Assembly (NCBI GenBank): GCA_029891345.1 | Contig: CM057005.1 | Coordinates: forward strand, 63,453,260-63,517,259 | From: Dryococelus australis | Taxonomy: Eukaryota; Arthropoda; Insecta; Phasmatodea; Phasmatidae | DNA length: 64,000 bases | Direction: 5' to 3' | Shown: one piece after another, positions 23,370 through 35,550 of the stretch | Layout of the letters: every line of letters starts with the position of its first letter | Position numbering within the stretch: position 1 is the first letter of the stretch | Notes under the pieces: generated by a model | Databases searched by the model: none | Seen by the model: the letters and a program-made list of their open reading frames with translations, nothing else | What the model was told of the DNA's origin: nothing | Position numbers and translations under genes: made by a program

Positions 23370-24827
23370 ATTTGTGCTCCAGGCCTTGTGCAGTTGATTT
23401 GTGAGATTGGCCGGAAGTAGAATGGCATAGGAGGTGCACAGATGTGCCCGTGAGAAGGGATCGGAACTACTTCGCTGCGCATATTTTGCATTGTAAACGT
23501 AACGGAACACGATTAAGACTGGGATGGACCCACAAGTTTGTTTTGTGAAATAGTTGTTTGTGCGAATGTGCGAATCTCTGTAAACAAATATTCTGCAGAT
23601 ACAACTTTTTGTCAGAAAAGAAAAAAAAAACAATCCCCCCCCCCCCTTTTTTTTTTTTTTTACTTTTGTCATGTTAAGCGTATTCTTGGAGAAAAAAATT
23701 GTGAAAATGGTCAAATATCACATTTTTAAAGCTTACCTATGCAGTTTTCTTAGACAGCAAGAAAAAGGAACAAAGATACAGGCGTAGTTTAATCTGTGGT
23801 CTTTTATTGCGTGTATTAAAACCCTTGCAACAGACCCAATTTACACAGTACAGCGTTACGACAGAAACAATGTACGCCTTGCGCGTAGGGGCAATGAGGT
23901 GCTACGTGTGCGTGTTAGTGTCGCCCGTATTGCTCCCTTGCTTCTTGAGCTTGGAAGCAGGGTTCCCACGAGGGTCCATTCCATTCTTAATACAATGTCA
24001 TCTCTTAATTTTATCTTGTCAATCATAGCGTAGAGTGACACTCATCACGTCCACTACTGTGATGTAGAACATTCTGCCATTGTATTCGAAAAGCCGGCGG
24101 GTCTCGCCTGTAACGTCTTTTCAAACATAACGTGACAAATTTATATCCATGAAAAATCATACAAGCAAGCATTACAAGCATAATGAAATTTAAAATAAAA
24201 ACACTAAAAAATTTTTTGCTCTTACACAATTATTCATCGCAGACATAAATAAAATTAAATGCTGAGCACCTGTCACTCTGCTAAACCTAAACGACTATAA
24301 TTCAAACATTAACAAAATAATGAAAAAAAAATTACTTAAGTTAACCATACAGAAAATTATAAAATAAATATATAATAATATTACATTCCATCAATCTTCT
24401 TTTTAAAGTCACAAAACAAAACCTGTATTGAAAATTAGAGTAGGCCCCTACCATTAACGTCTCAAGCTTCAATACAAAATATACCTAAGTCACAAAACTA
24501 CAAAACACATACCAAAACATAAACAAACATGAAATAAATACTTAAAATAGTAAAATTACACTGTCTACAGATATGATCTGTTGTATTTTAAAGTGTTATT
24601 GGAAATGTGAGAACATGATTGAGGTACAGAGATGATGTAGGGTGAAATTTGATACTGTACCATCGCCAAATGCAAAAATTCGGGAGCGACCCCACTGGGA
24701 ATAAAACCTAGGTTGCCTAGCTGGGAGGCAGGCAGTCTAACCAACACACCCAGCAAAGCCCCAGGTAGGGTGGTGGTAGTTATACTGCATTATGCCCTTC
24801 TCTAAATAGAATAATTCTTGTTAGTGG

Positions 24828-24858
<31 letters not shown>

Positions 24859-25490
24859 GGCTTTTATTTTGTCTAAAAAATTATATTCGTCTCATAGCCA
24901 AAATGAATTAAAAACAAAAAGAACAGTTGGAGGTTTGTCCGTAATGTATATTAAGAAATAGTTCCTTATGTAAAACTAATACTGAATTGACTTTTGGGGC
25001 ATTATAATAAAGTAAAAATTGAATGAAAAGGGGAGAGGGGGGGGTCGTGTTATTTTCACAAATCACATCACTACATGGGCCATGCACAACTCACATTAGT
25101 TGCCTGGGAGAATGCACATGGAAACCCTGTAAAAATTGGAAACCGAAGTTAAGAAGTATTGTTTATAGGATCATTTCTGCAGGGAAGTCATATGGAAGAA
25201 GGGTGCAATACCAATGCCAAACTTACCATACTCTTACAATTCCTGTAATCACGGTCAAAGTATTCTTATTAGCCTACAGGCATATTTTCTTGTCAGAAAT
25301 ATTTATTCGTTTGAGAATACATAAACTATTTAGTATCATGATGCAGTTTCGTGACATGTATGGTAGCACAGTCAAAATTAAAATAGATTACCTTATTAAC
25401 GTTTTTTTTTTTTTTTTTTTTTAAATCATGTAACACTTCAAACATTACGGTTTTCATACTTCTCAGATTTTCCCTTAAAAAAATCAGTGA
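23370..25490. other. Lancl intron 1, mostly unassigned
   Basis: It contains homopolymer runs (C13/T at about 23634-23660, T at 24830-24852 and 25401-25422) and the SINE at 24610-24770. No exon-like sequence was seen. Confidence 0.45.
24610..24770 (-). mobile_element. tRNA-derived SINE, third type
   Basis: On the minus strand GTTGGTTAGACTGCCTGCC (A-box region) is followed about 30 bases on by AGGTTTTATTCCC (B box). The body TGGTACAGTATCAAATTTCA is unlike families 1 and 2. Confidence 0.5.
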
Positions 25491-28221
25491 TTCTTAATAA
25501 CTACCCCAATCGGGTGGACTGCATCCAGATACAACAGTGAAATAGTGTGTGCAGTTGGCGGTGAGCAGAGTGTTGCACCAGGTATTCTTAATAACTACCC
25601 CAACCGGGTGGACTACATCCAGATACAACAGTGAAATAGTGTGTGCAGTTGGCGGTGAGCGGAGTGTTGCACCAGGTATTCTTAATAACTACCCCAACCG
25701 GGTAGACTGCATCCAGATACAACAGTGAAATAGTGTGTGCAGTTGGCGGTGAGCGGAGTGTTGCACCAGGTATTCTTAATAACTTCCCCAACCGGGTAGA
25801 CTGCATCCAGATACAACAGTGAAATAGTGTGTGCAGTTGGCGGTGAGCAGGAGTGTTGCACCAGGTATTCTTAATAACTACCCCAACCGGGTAGACTGCA
25901 TCCAGATACAACAGTGAAATAGTGTGTGCAGTTGGCGGTGAGAGGAGTGTTGCACCAGGTATTCTTAATAACAACCCCAACCGGGTGGACTGCATCCAGA
26001 TACAACAGTGAAATAGTGTGTGTGCAGTTGGCGGTGAGCAGAGGGTTGCACCAGGTATTCTTAATAACTACCCCAACCGGGTGGACTGCATCCAGATACA
26101 ACAGTGAAATAGTGTGTGCAGTTGGCGGTGAGCAGATGTGTTGCACCAGGTATTCTTAATAACTACCCCAACCGGGTAGACTGCATCCAGATACAACAGT
26201 GAAATAGTGTGTGCAGTTGGCGGTGAGCAGTGTGTTGCACCAGGTATTCTTAATAACTACCCCAACCGGGTGGACTGCATCCAGATACAACAGTGAAATA
26301 GTGTGTGCAGTTGGCGGTGAGCGGAGTGTTGCACCAGGTATTCTTAATAACTACCCCAACCGGGTAGACTGCATCCAGATACAACAGTGAAATAGTGTGT
26401 GCAGTTGGCGGTGAGCAGTGTGTTGCACCAGGTATTCTTAATAACTACCCCAACCGGGTGGACTGCATCCAGATACAACAGTGAAATAGTGTGTGCAGTT
26501 GACGGTGAGCGGAGTGTTGCACCAGGTATTCTTAATAACTACCCCAACCGGGTAGACTGCATCCAGATACAACAGTGAAATAGTGTGTGCAGTTGGCGGT
26601 GAGCAGAGGTTGCACCAGGTATTCTTAATAACTACCCCAACCGGGTGGACTGCATCCAGATACAACAGTGAAATAGTGTGTGCAGTTGGCGGTGAGCGGA
26701 GTGTTGCACCAGGTATTCTTAATAACTACCCCAACCGGGTGGACTGCATCCAGATACAACAGTGAAATAGTGTGTGCAGTTGGCGGTGAGAGGTGTGTTG
26801 CACCAGGTATCTTAATAACTACCCCAACCGGTGGACTGCATCCAGATACAACAGTGAAATAGTGTGTGCAGTTGGCGGTGAGCGGAGTGTTGCACCAGGT
26901 ATTCTTAATAACTACCCCAACCGGGTGGACTGCATCCAGATACAACAGTGAAATAGTGTGTGCAGTTGGCGGTGAGCAGAGGGTTGCACCAGGTATTCTT
27001 AATAACTACCCCAACCGGGTGGACTGCATCCAGATACAACAGTGAAATAGTGTGTGCAGTTGGCGGTGAGCGGAGTGTTGCACCAGGTATTCTTGATAAC
27101 TACCCCAACCGGGTGGACTGCATCCAGATACAACAGTGAAATAGTGTGTGCAGTTGGGGGTGAGCGGAGTGTTGCACCAGGTATTCTTAATAACTACCCC
27201 AACCGGGTAGACTGCATCCAGATACAACAGTGAAATAGTGTGTGCAGTTGGCGGTGAGCAGTGTGTTGCACCAGGTATTCTTATTAACTACCCCAACCGG
27301 GTGGACTGCATCCAGATACAACAGTGAAATAGTGTGTGCAGTTGACGGTGAGCGGAGTGTTGCACCAGGTATTCTTAATAACTACCCCAACCGGGTAGAC
27401 TGCATCCAGATACAACAGTGAAATAGTGTGTGCAGTTGGCGGTGAGCAGAGGGTTGCACCAGGTATTCTTAATAACTACCCCAACCGGGTGGACTGCATC
27501 CAGATACAACAGTGAAATAGTGTGTGCAGTTGGCGGTGAGCGGAGTGTTGCACCAGGTATTCTTAATAACTACCCCAACCGGGTGGACTGCATCCAGATA
27601 CAACAGTGAAATAGTGTGTGCAGTTGGCGGTGAGAGGTGTGTTGCACCAGGTATTCTTAATAACTACCCCAACCGGGTGGACTGCATCCAGATACAACAG
27701 TGAAATAGTGTGTGCAGTTGGCGGTGAGCGGAGTGTTGCACCAGGTATTCTTAATAACTACCCCAACCGGGTGGACTGCATCCAGATACAACAGTGAAAT
27801 AGTGTGTGTGCAGTTGGCGGTGAGCAGAGGGTTGCACCAGGTATTCTTAATAACTACCCCAACCGGGTGGACTGCATCCAGATACAACAGTGAAATAGTG
27901 TGTGCAGTTGGCGGTGAGCAGAGTGTTGCACCAGGTATTCTTGATAACTACCCCAACCGGGTGGACTGCATCCAGATACAACAGTGAAATAGTGTGTGCA
28001 GTTGGCGGTGAGCAGAGGGTTGCACCAGGTATTCTTAATAACTACCCCAACCGGGTGGACTGCATCCAGATACAACAGTGAAATAGTGTGTGCAGTTGGC
28101 GGTGAGCGGAGTGTTGCACCAGGTATTCTTAATAACTACCCCAACCGGGTGGACTGCATCCAGATACAACAGTGAAATAGTGTGTGCAGTTGGCGGTGAG
28201 CAGTGTGTTGCACCAGGTATT
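25491..28221. repeat. 94-bp minisatellite, about 29 copies
   Basis: The unit runs TTCTTAATAACTACCCCAAC, CGGGTGGACTGCATCCAG, ATACAACAGTGAAATAGTGT, GTGCAGTTGGCGGTGAG plus a variable end before TTGCACCAGGTA. Copies are nearly identical. The variable end (GCGGAGTG, GCAGTGTG, GCAGAGGG, GAGGTGTG) marks unit types. The order of types repeats with a nine-unit (about 846-base) period. A period of 94 is not a multiple of 3, so peptide frames across it rotate and are not genes. It lies in Lancl intron 1. Confidence 0.97.
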
Positions 28222-29169
28222 TTGATTTCCTTGTGAATTTGATAATGTGAACGCTTGTGATTTACGAATGAAGGGTGCTAGTACAAGTATTTTTTTTGCA
28301 ATTATTTCCACGTGAAACATTTTAATTGTGTGGTTATACAAGTATTTGTGGAGTTTATAATCATTGGAATTGAAGGTAATTCTGACCTATATGCGAGTTA
28401 TCAACAAATACGTCACCAAGGAAGTATATTCGCTGCTTAACATTATTATGATCAAGCACACAAACATGCCAATATAGAAACAAACCTGTCATTTCTGCAT
28501 AGCCTAAAACACCATTTTAAATCTTCCTTTTTATGCAAATTTTTGGATTGCTGAAATAAGCAATATTAATAAAAATTTACATAATAATCACTTGTCGCCA
28601 TGAACTTGGCGTCCAAAATGTGTCATGCCATACCTACTAAAATTGAAGCATTCTGCAAGATTACCAAGACTATTTGGTGCATCTTTGAAATGTTGTTCAT
28701 AACGGTCGTGGCCCATGTCCAATAAACACCAATACTTATATTAAATATGGTAAAATTCCAGAATAGGGGTTTTTTTCCAAAATGGAAAAAATAATACCTG
28801 GATATGTTAGATATGATTATTAGTACCTAATCATAATTACTAGGAATTTTCGAGGGGCTTCAAGTAGTTTCTTGTAAAAACAAATAAAGTGTGATACAGA
28901 GGAGGGGTATGAAAAACACTGTGTATATGCTATAGGTTAACATCCACACACGACTAGCCCTGTAGCTATGAAAAAAAATCCGCGGGTAAAACATCTACTG
29001 TATGGCAGATTGTAAGCATACATTTTTACGTAGCATAAATAATACTATTTCCGTTTGGAGTCATGAAAATTCATACGTAAGCAAATGTAAATAAACAAAT
29101 CAACTATGCTAGCACAGAAACTTGCGTTAATAAACACAATCAAACTACACTCAAATGTCTCCAGCTAAC
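28222..29169. other. Lancl intron 1, proximal part
   Basis: AT-rich DNA between the minisatellite and exon 1; no repeat or exon recognised. Confidence 0.5.
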
Positions 29170-29256
29170 CTTGCCTTCCTTTACATTTACAATATTACTA
29201 TCTCTGTGTGGCACAAAATCCTCATAGGGATTGTCGAATTCTCTTCTACCATGCAT
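29170..29256 (-). CDS. Lancl: Lancl exon 1, start codon to phase-0 donor
   Basis: This exon encodes 29 residues beginning MHGRREFDNPYEDF. The start resembles the conserved opening of LANCL proteins, an aromatic residue followed by NPY/NPF-x-D-aromatic (NPYADY in human LANCL1). The ATG is at 29256-29254. The exon ends AAG before a donor reading GTTAGC on the minus strand, which is a modest rather than strong site. The phase is 0 and fits exon 2. The start was chosen because the family motif sits a few residues after it and no other upstream ATG gives the motif. The 5' untranslated part could begin at an acceptor-like site about 60 bases upstream or at a local promoter; neither is shown. Identity rests on the motif plus the exact frame join with exon 2. 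Confidence 0.82.
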
Positions 29257-30135
29257 CGATACGACAGATCCAATAGTCTTGGTTTAATATTAACAGCGAA
29301 CAAACGTATAGTAGTAACTAAACCAAACTACCGGCAAAAACACAACACGTAATGGATGAGGCTATTGTTTATTTGGGTTTATGAAAATGAATCGTCAGTT
29401 GTCTCTTGTTATTGGCCAAAAGGCAACATAGAAAATCAGTTCGGTTTTTTACTTTACATGTAATATAAAAGTTAAAAGAGCAAAAGTAATGACTCGCAAT
29501 AATTAAAAATAATAAATACACAAAGCACCAAGCATCAAGTGAAGTTTTTCTTCCTGACTTACTTCTACTGACAGTTTTTAAGAATTGTTCATACGCAACA
29601 GGCATCCGCACTTTATTCCACATTCCCTGTATAAATTAATTGGACAACTTTTTTTTCCTACAAAATACAAGCCTGTGACGACTTAAAATTAAAACCCAAT
29701 AAAAATAAATAATTCACATCGAAGCCCAATCAAAATGCTCAGATGCATTACTACTTTTCTAACAGAATTGAGGTAGTACACATCGGACCCACTTACCCTT
29801 CTGCACATAGGTAAAAATATGTATTCTAATTGTCATACATTTTTTTTTTGTAATTTGACGCTTTCCATATTCCCGCACATATTTGACTCTCCTGGGGTTA
29901 AATGGAATATGAGGGCTAAATTCATAAAATAAACTCTGTGCACACTTTTTCAGTGCAATTGACAACTGGAAGATGAACAAACGATAGCAATCAATGTGAG
30001 TTCTGGCGACTGGAAGAGACAATACTAGGCCAGTGAACAAAAGACAATTGCACAACAAGCAGAAAGTCTTTTTATTACCTGCAGGAATATCGATGTATTG
30101 CTACTAACACAAAGTAGCCATGTCCATAAATTTAT
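29257..30135. other. Upstream of Lancl exon 1
   Basis: On the minus strand an acceptor-like GTTTGGTTTAG ends at about 29316, and TACGTG occurs near 29345. A minus-strand frame at 29.76-30.06 kb is unassigned. There is no convincing TATA or CpG-rich promoter here. Confidence 0.35.
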
Positions 30136-30137
30136 AG

Positions 30138-31334
30138 TATACTAGCTGACCCATGCGACTTCGTTCGCTAGATATTTTTTTAAAGTTATTCAAATTAAAC
30201 CCACCATAGTTCCATTATGGTTTTATGTTTAAAATACTGATATTTCTTCTTTCAGGTTTAATGGAGTCATTAAATTACACCCTGCCATCGCTTCGCACAT
30301 GTTTTAGTTTAGCATGATATTTAGGACTTTGAGATCTAGCCACTTTTTTCATTTGATTCTCTAGCCACTGAGCTACTGTGACCCCCTTTTTGGGTGCTCT
30401 AGCCTCTGAAATACTGCGGCCTCACTATTCGGTGCTCTAACCCCTGACCAGCTGTGGCTCCACGCTTGTATTCTCTAGCCACTGGGCTACTGCGGCCCCA
30501 CTATTGGGTTCTCTACCCACTGAGTTTCTACGGCCCCACTATTGGGTTCTCTAACCACTGAGATACTGTGGCTCCCTTATTGGTTGCTCTAGCCACTGAC
30601 CAGCTGCGGCCTTACTATTGAGTACTCTAGCTCCTGACCAGCTGCTGCCCCCTTTTTGGGTGCTCTACCCCCTGACCAGCTGCGGTCCCACTATTGGGTT
30701 ATCTAGTCACTGAGCTATTGTGGCCCCACTATTGGATGCTCTAGCCCCTGACCAGCTGCGGCCCCACTATTGGATTCTCTAGCCCCTGAGATTCTGCGGC
30801 ATCCTTATTGGGTTCTATAGCCACTAAGCTTCTGCAGCCCCCTTATTGGGTGCTCTAGCCACTGAGCTACTGTGGCCCCACTTGATATATATATATCCAT
30901 CCACTGGGTCATGTGACCCCACTTGGAATAACTCTAGCCACTGGGCCACTATGGCTTTTTGGAAGGAAAGATTTACAGTCCACAGACAAAAAAGAAACGA
31001 GAAATGACGAAATTTATTTTAACAATGCTTTTTTTTTTATACTGTGATCCTAAGAAAACCTTAATCCAATGCCTATTTACACCTTTGATCATCATTTTTT
31101 CCGGAACCGTTTGAGATATCTCGATGAAACAAAGACTAAATTGGTCCTGGGGTTATTATCTATATACTGTGTAAATTTGATGCGAATACGTTAAGTGTTT
31201 TTTTAGTTAAATCCGTTCGGATAGACAGACGCGAAAAAAGTAACATTAGATATGGCTTAGTTATTAATTTTATTGAAAGTGAAAAATTCTAAAATCACGG
31301 ACAGAAGTTTCTATTTTATTTAGTAGTATAGATA
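30138..31334 (+). mobile_element. Mobile repeat with internal minisatellite
   Basis: It starts TATACTAGCTGACCC..GCGACTTCGTTCGC and ends AAATCCGTTCGGATAGACAG, CGCG, and TAGTAGTATAGATA. This beginning and end are a widespread invertebrate repeat type, which I tentatively place with RTE-type LINE tails or related non-autonomous elements. A shorter sister lies at 42176-42540. The interior carries the 38-bp array. No protein was recognised. Confidence 0.5.
30350..30957. repeat. 38-bp minisatellite, about 15 units
   Basis: The unit is close to TGCTCTAGCCACTGAGCTAC followed by TGTGGCCCCACTATTGGG, repeated with 10-25 percent differences. Two unit flavours alternate irregularly (CACTGAGCTACTG and CCCTGACCAGCTG). 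A short (TA)n splits the last units at about 30884. Confidence 0.9.
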
Positions 31335-31673
31335 AGGGACAATTAATTATTCCGCAGTTTTAGTTATTTTTACTTCAAAATAACGTTTTTGTTTTGTTTT
31401 ATTGCATCCAATAGATCTTTTGTTCAATAGATAGCTGTACAAAGATATTGGACAAGTCAAATTACAGTATACAAAATTTATACACTGGACATAGTAAACA
31501 CACACATATATGTCGGACTAAACGTACATGGATCACATCTTTTCCTCATAATTTGACCAATCCTCCTTCAACATACTGTGGGGTATCGTCGTTTTGCTGA
31601 AACAGAAGAAAAAAAGGAAACGAGAAAAATCGGAACAAGAAATGCATACAAAGACATGTTATACAATAATTTA

Positions 31674-33570
31674 TTAATTTTTGTAGTTTTGATATTCATC
31701 TACACTATAAAATGCCAGTTCAGAAAAAAATTCTTTCAGCTATTTTTTAAAGAGTTCTTGGTTATTGAAAAGTTGGCTACCAAGGTAGGATGGCCCTTTC
31801 TGGACAAGTTTTAAGTTAACTGAAGCCACGTGTAAGTGTTTTTTTTATTCTAGTGTCATGGTTATAAAAGGACTCATTTTCTGAAATAAATGACTGTTTT
31901 TGGACATGAATATAAGTACTGAAAACATGTACTCATATGCAAATGCTAAAATCTCTGAGCTCTTGTAAAGAGGTCTACATAAGTCTGACTTTCTTTTGCC
32001 ATTGATAATTCTTACAGCTCTCTTTTACGTGAGAAACTCTTTTTTGCTGTCAGTGGAACTACCCCAAAAAATTATACCATTACACATGATGGAATGAAAA
32101 TATGCAAGAGATGCCATTTTTGCTGTATTTTTGTTTAAGACCTCTGCAACAACCCCACAGGGCGAAACATGCTGAACTTAGTTTAGGTAAAATATATGCA
32201 ATGTGAGATTTCCAGTTAAGTAAATTGTCTACTTTTAAGCCAAGAAACTTAATCACCACAGTTTCATTAGTTTTGTCTTTGTTACTGCTAACATATGAAT
32301 TAATGATTTTTCTGTTCTTTGTGTCGAAATGCATAAGATATGTTTTATCTAGGCTGAAGTTTAATTTATTTGCAGTAAACAATGCATTTAGCTCTGTAAA
32401 TGTTGTGTCCGTTTTTTGTGTAAGATAATTTACTGAGTCTGCAGAGACTAAGATGCTAGTATCATCTGCAAGTAAAATTGGAGTAGTTTCTAGGGTTGAG
32501 GCACATGTAAGGTCATTTATATAAACTAGGAAGAGTAGGGGGCCTAATATTGATCCATGGGGACCCCGTGCTTGATATTTTCTGGTTCAGAATAGAATGA
32601 AGTAGTTTTTTCTTTGATCCTCACTTGTTGCCTGTTTGAAATGCATGAGCTTATCAGTTTATTTGGTGTACCTGAGACTCCATAAAACTTTAATTTTTCT
32701 ATAAGTATGTTGTGATTTACACATTAAAATGCTTTAGTTAGGTCGCAAAATATTCCATTATATGAGATCTTCTTACCGAGTACATTAAGAATGCTATTTG
32801 TTAGTTTTAAAATTGCATCATTTGTTGACGTATTTTTTCTAAAACCAAACTGAAAATTTAATAAGATTTTGTGATTCTCAGAATGTTGCAGCAACCTCCT
32901 GTAAATTAGTTTTTCAATTACTTTTGAAAAGGATGTGAGAATTGAAATAGGTCTATAATTGTTTACTTCGGACTTGTCTCCTTTCTTGGTCAATGGTGTT
33001 ACCATAGCCCATTTGAGTCTGTCTGGAAACAATACTGTATTGAAGATATCATTACAAATATGGCTTAATGGAACACTGAACTCAAAAGCGTATTGCTTTA
33101 ATAACCTACAGCTAATGTCATCATAGCCACTAGATAATTTTGGTTACAAATAATTGATTATTTTCTCCACTTCTTTTGGAGTTGTGTTTGTAAAATATAT
33201 AGCAGGTTATTCTGTACCCTGTAGTATAGGAATATGATTTATATATTGTTTAATGTTTTTGTTAATCTTGTTTTCTACGACTTTTAAGTAGTATGAATTA
33301 AATGTATCTGCGACTAGTTTAGGGTCTGAAGATATGAAGTCATTTACTTTTAGGTTTAAAATAGAACATTGCTCTGTTGTTCAACCTGTTGTGTTTTTAC
33401 AACATTCCGTATAGATTTTATTTTGTTTTGAGAATTCTTAATGAGGTTACAGAAAAAAATTCTTTTTTTGCAGATTTTATGAACTTACTTAAAATTTTGC
33501 AGTATTTCCTGTAGTGATTCATTGTGTCAGAGTTGCTGCTGGGTCTGGCAACCTTGTACACTTTGAATAG
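31674..33570 (-). mobile_element. Jockey-like LINE, 5'-truncated ORF2
   Basis: The minus strand encodes a reverse transcriptase remnant. YRPISILTSFSKVIEKLIYR and QFGFRKNTSTNDAI lie at about 32730-32970. GSILGPLLFLVYINDL and LLADDTSIL (the catalytic ADD) follow at about 32440-32570, then KLNFSLDKTYLMHF and KFLGLKVDNLLNWKSHI at about 32200-32370. The C-terminal tail GPSYLGSQLF..AFYSVDEYQNYK ends with a stop at about 31674. It enzymatically copies LINE RNA by target-primed reverse transcription. No endonuclease domain is present; sequence stops near 33570, so the copy is 5'-truncated, as is typical. Several stops and frame changes break it. Confidence 0.9.
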
Positions 33571-33583
33571 GTATAGGGTACCT

Positions 33584-34035
33584 GCTACAATAAAAATACT
33601 TTGAAAGGATTACCGATGGTCCCAACGCGACTAGCAGTCTAGCCCTTGTCGACCTGTGCGCACTGCCTAGCGGTCCACTTAAGAACTTCCTGCAGTAGAT
33701 GGCTGGTTAGGTAGCGCACTGCCGGAGACCAACACCAGCCCTACCATTAAGTGATTCAGTGCAACGACTATTAATGCCACAAGACGTAAATTCTCTTAAC
33801 GAGTGTTGATTGCAGTGCTATACTTATTAAAGTTAACCTCACAATAAAATATCACCCAGTAAATGAATGTGACACAAATCTCTATTAAATCTGCGTAGCA
33901 GTAATAGTGCAAAGCGTCGACCACTTGGGCACGTGGATCTCAGCAATCCCATATTTTTTTAAAAAAGTGATTAGTGTATCAGAGTCACAAAAATAAGGGA
34001 ACTTAAGGACTAACAGTGAGCCCTTTTATTGTAGC
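33584..34035. mobile_element. Possible small TIR element next to the LINE
   Basis: GCTACAATAAAA at 33584 and TTTTATTGTAGC at 34024 are exact 12-base inverted partners. The 452 bases between are non-coding and somewhat GC-richer. It abuts the truncated 5' end of the LINE. Short TIRs can arise by chance in AT-rich DNA. Confidence 0.35.
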
Positions 34036-35140
34036 AAAGTAGATAAATTACTAAAATTGCCATGTCCATGTCACTAGTGTGATGCACACTCTTCGAACTG
34101 TGCAATACGAAATTACTTTAATTATTTTTATAAAACGTGTACATTAATTTGTAAGCTGCCAAATTAATGCAGAATCTTTACTTTCAAATAGCAAGGATAG
34201 TTATGTATGTTTTCCTCTTCTAGCTGAAAGAAAGACTAAAAGTATAAAAATAACTTTAACTATAAAAATCAGTGAAACGTAATTTTTATATGTTATCCAA
34301 ATGTTTTGTACAGGTGTCTTGCATACAGTGCCAAGGGATATGCGTTTCAGCCAGTGCTATGTTTCACATCATTCACATAAACTATTTTTTCAAGGGATTT
34401 TCTGTTCTGGCACGGCATCTGTTACAGGCGTCACTGGCGCCATGCCAGCCTCTTCAGTCTTGGTTTGACAGGAATTAGGGCAATCCGCGTTCACGCAACT
34501 CGGAGGTGAAGCATCCTTATCATGTAACTACAAGAGACTTAAATTTCTGGAACGTTTTCTTATATCTTTCGAGCACCTCCGAGTAAACCTCCCATCCGTA
34601 GCAGACTCATTGCCCCTCTGGCATATAGGCCTAATTGCTTTAATTATTTCCACCATGTCTCAGATATTTTTCTCTGCTTAGGCCTATACGGGGCTTTGTG
34701 CTGCATGCCCGCTTACGTTTTCAAACCCGTGCCATCACATAACCAGTGCTGAATAATCATAAAATTTATTTAACTGATGTGTTTAAGACCATGTAAGTGA
34801 CAGGGTCATTTAGCCTGAGCTTTTCAACCATGGCCCTAAGGAGGGGAAATAATTCCGACATGTATCATGAATTACCAACACTTACAATTAGTTACACATT
34901 AGAAATACATAGATTGGAGAGAGTTTTATAAAAAAATTGTCATTAAGAATACCAAAAATGCACACGTTTAAAATCATTATTAAAATAAACGTTACAACAT
35001 TACTCCATATAAAGAATCCTTTAAATATTCATCCAAAAACAACAAAACAAAACATTGTATTAATTTACAACAATATAAAATATACTATTATGTTACTCCA
35101 ATCATACACAAGAACAGCGCAGTGTACAAAATGGACCCAT
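34036..35140. other. Unassigned AT-rich stretch
   Basis: No gene, repeat family or RNA gene recognised. Confidence 0.45.
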
Positions 35141-35149
35141 TACATTTCT

Positions 35150-35550
35150 AAACAAAAACCGGAAATTTATAGGGAAAAAGGGAAATTTTTAGAGGAAAAA
35201 AGGGAACTTTTGAGGGGAAAAAAAAATACATTTTGAGGGAAAATGGCCACAGCCACCCAGCCGCACAAGCCCCTCAAATTAATAAAATTGGTAACAAATT
35301 GGATTTTAAAGTTTTCTTTCTGCACACGATGTGGCTTCTGCCATTTTTGAGGGCTCTTTTTTTTTTTTTTTTTTTTTTTTGTTGGAAAAACAAGATTTTT
35401 TAGGGTAAAAATAGGAAACTTTTCGGCTAAAAGGGAAATTTTTAGTTTAAAAGGGAAATTTTTTGGGTATTTTAGTCGATTTTGAGACAAAGGAGAGAAA
35501 TTTTGAGGGAAAACTGCTGCACCTGCCCAGTCGCACAAGCCGCTGCAGTT
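35150..35550. repeat. Two copies of a G/A-rich dispersed repeat
   Basis: AGGGAAATTTTTAG..GAGGGAAAATGGCC..CCAGCCGCACAAGCC (about 35170-35270) recurs as GGGAAATTTTTAG..GAGGGAAAACTGC..CCAGTCGCACAAGCC (about 35430-35540). A T run of about 26 lies between them. Confidence 0.6.

Larger units (their letters stand above)
1..29256 (-). other. Lancl: Lancl gene, 5' part (exons 1-4 and introns)
   Basis: Four minus-strand exons with GT..AG borders join in frame into 186 codons that follow the N-terminal half of LanC-like proteins without gaps at the joins. Intron 1 is 20335-29169, intron 2 is 13783-20160, intron 3 is 12995-13633, and intron 4 starts at 12846 and runs past the left edge. No exon for the C-terminal half, which in this family carries the Cys/Cys-His zinc site, was found in 1-12846. 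LANCL proteins are cytosolic or membrane-associated, bind glutathione and are reported to add glutathione to dehydroamino acids in damaged proteins; that is family knowledge. Large introns 1, 2 and 4 are filled with repeats. The promoter was not identified with confidence. Confidence 0.9.

Noticed and set aside
25588-28341. Long-looking peptides across 25.6-28.3 kb with repeated YLDAVHPVGVVIKNTWCN
   Set aside because: They are translations of a 94-bp minisatellite; the period is not a multiple of three and the frame rotates unit by unit.
29759-30058. 99-residue minus-strand frame upstream of Lancl (SPHIPFNPRRVKYVREYGK)
   Set aside because: No family recognised and no splice context; cannot be supported as a gene.
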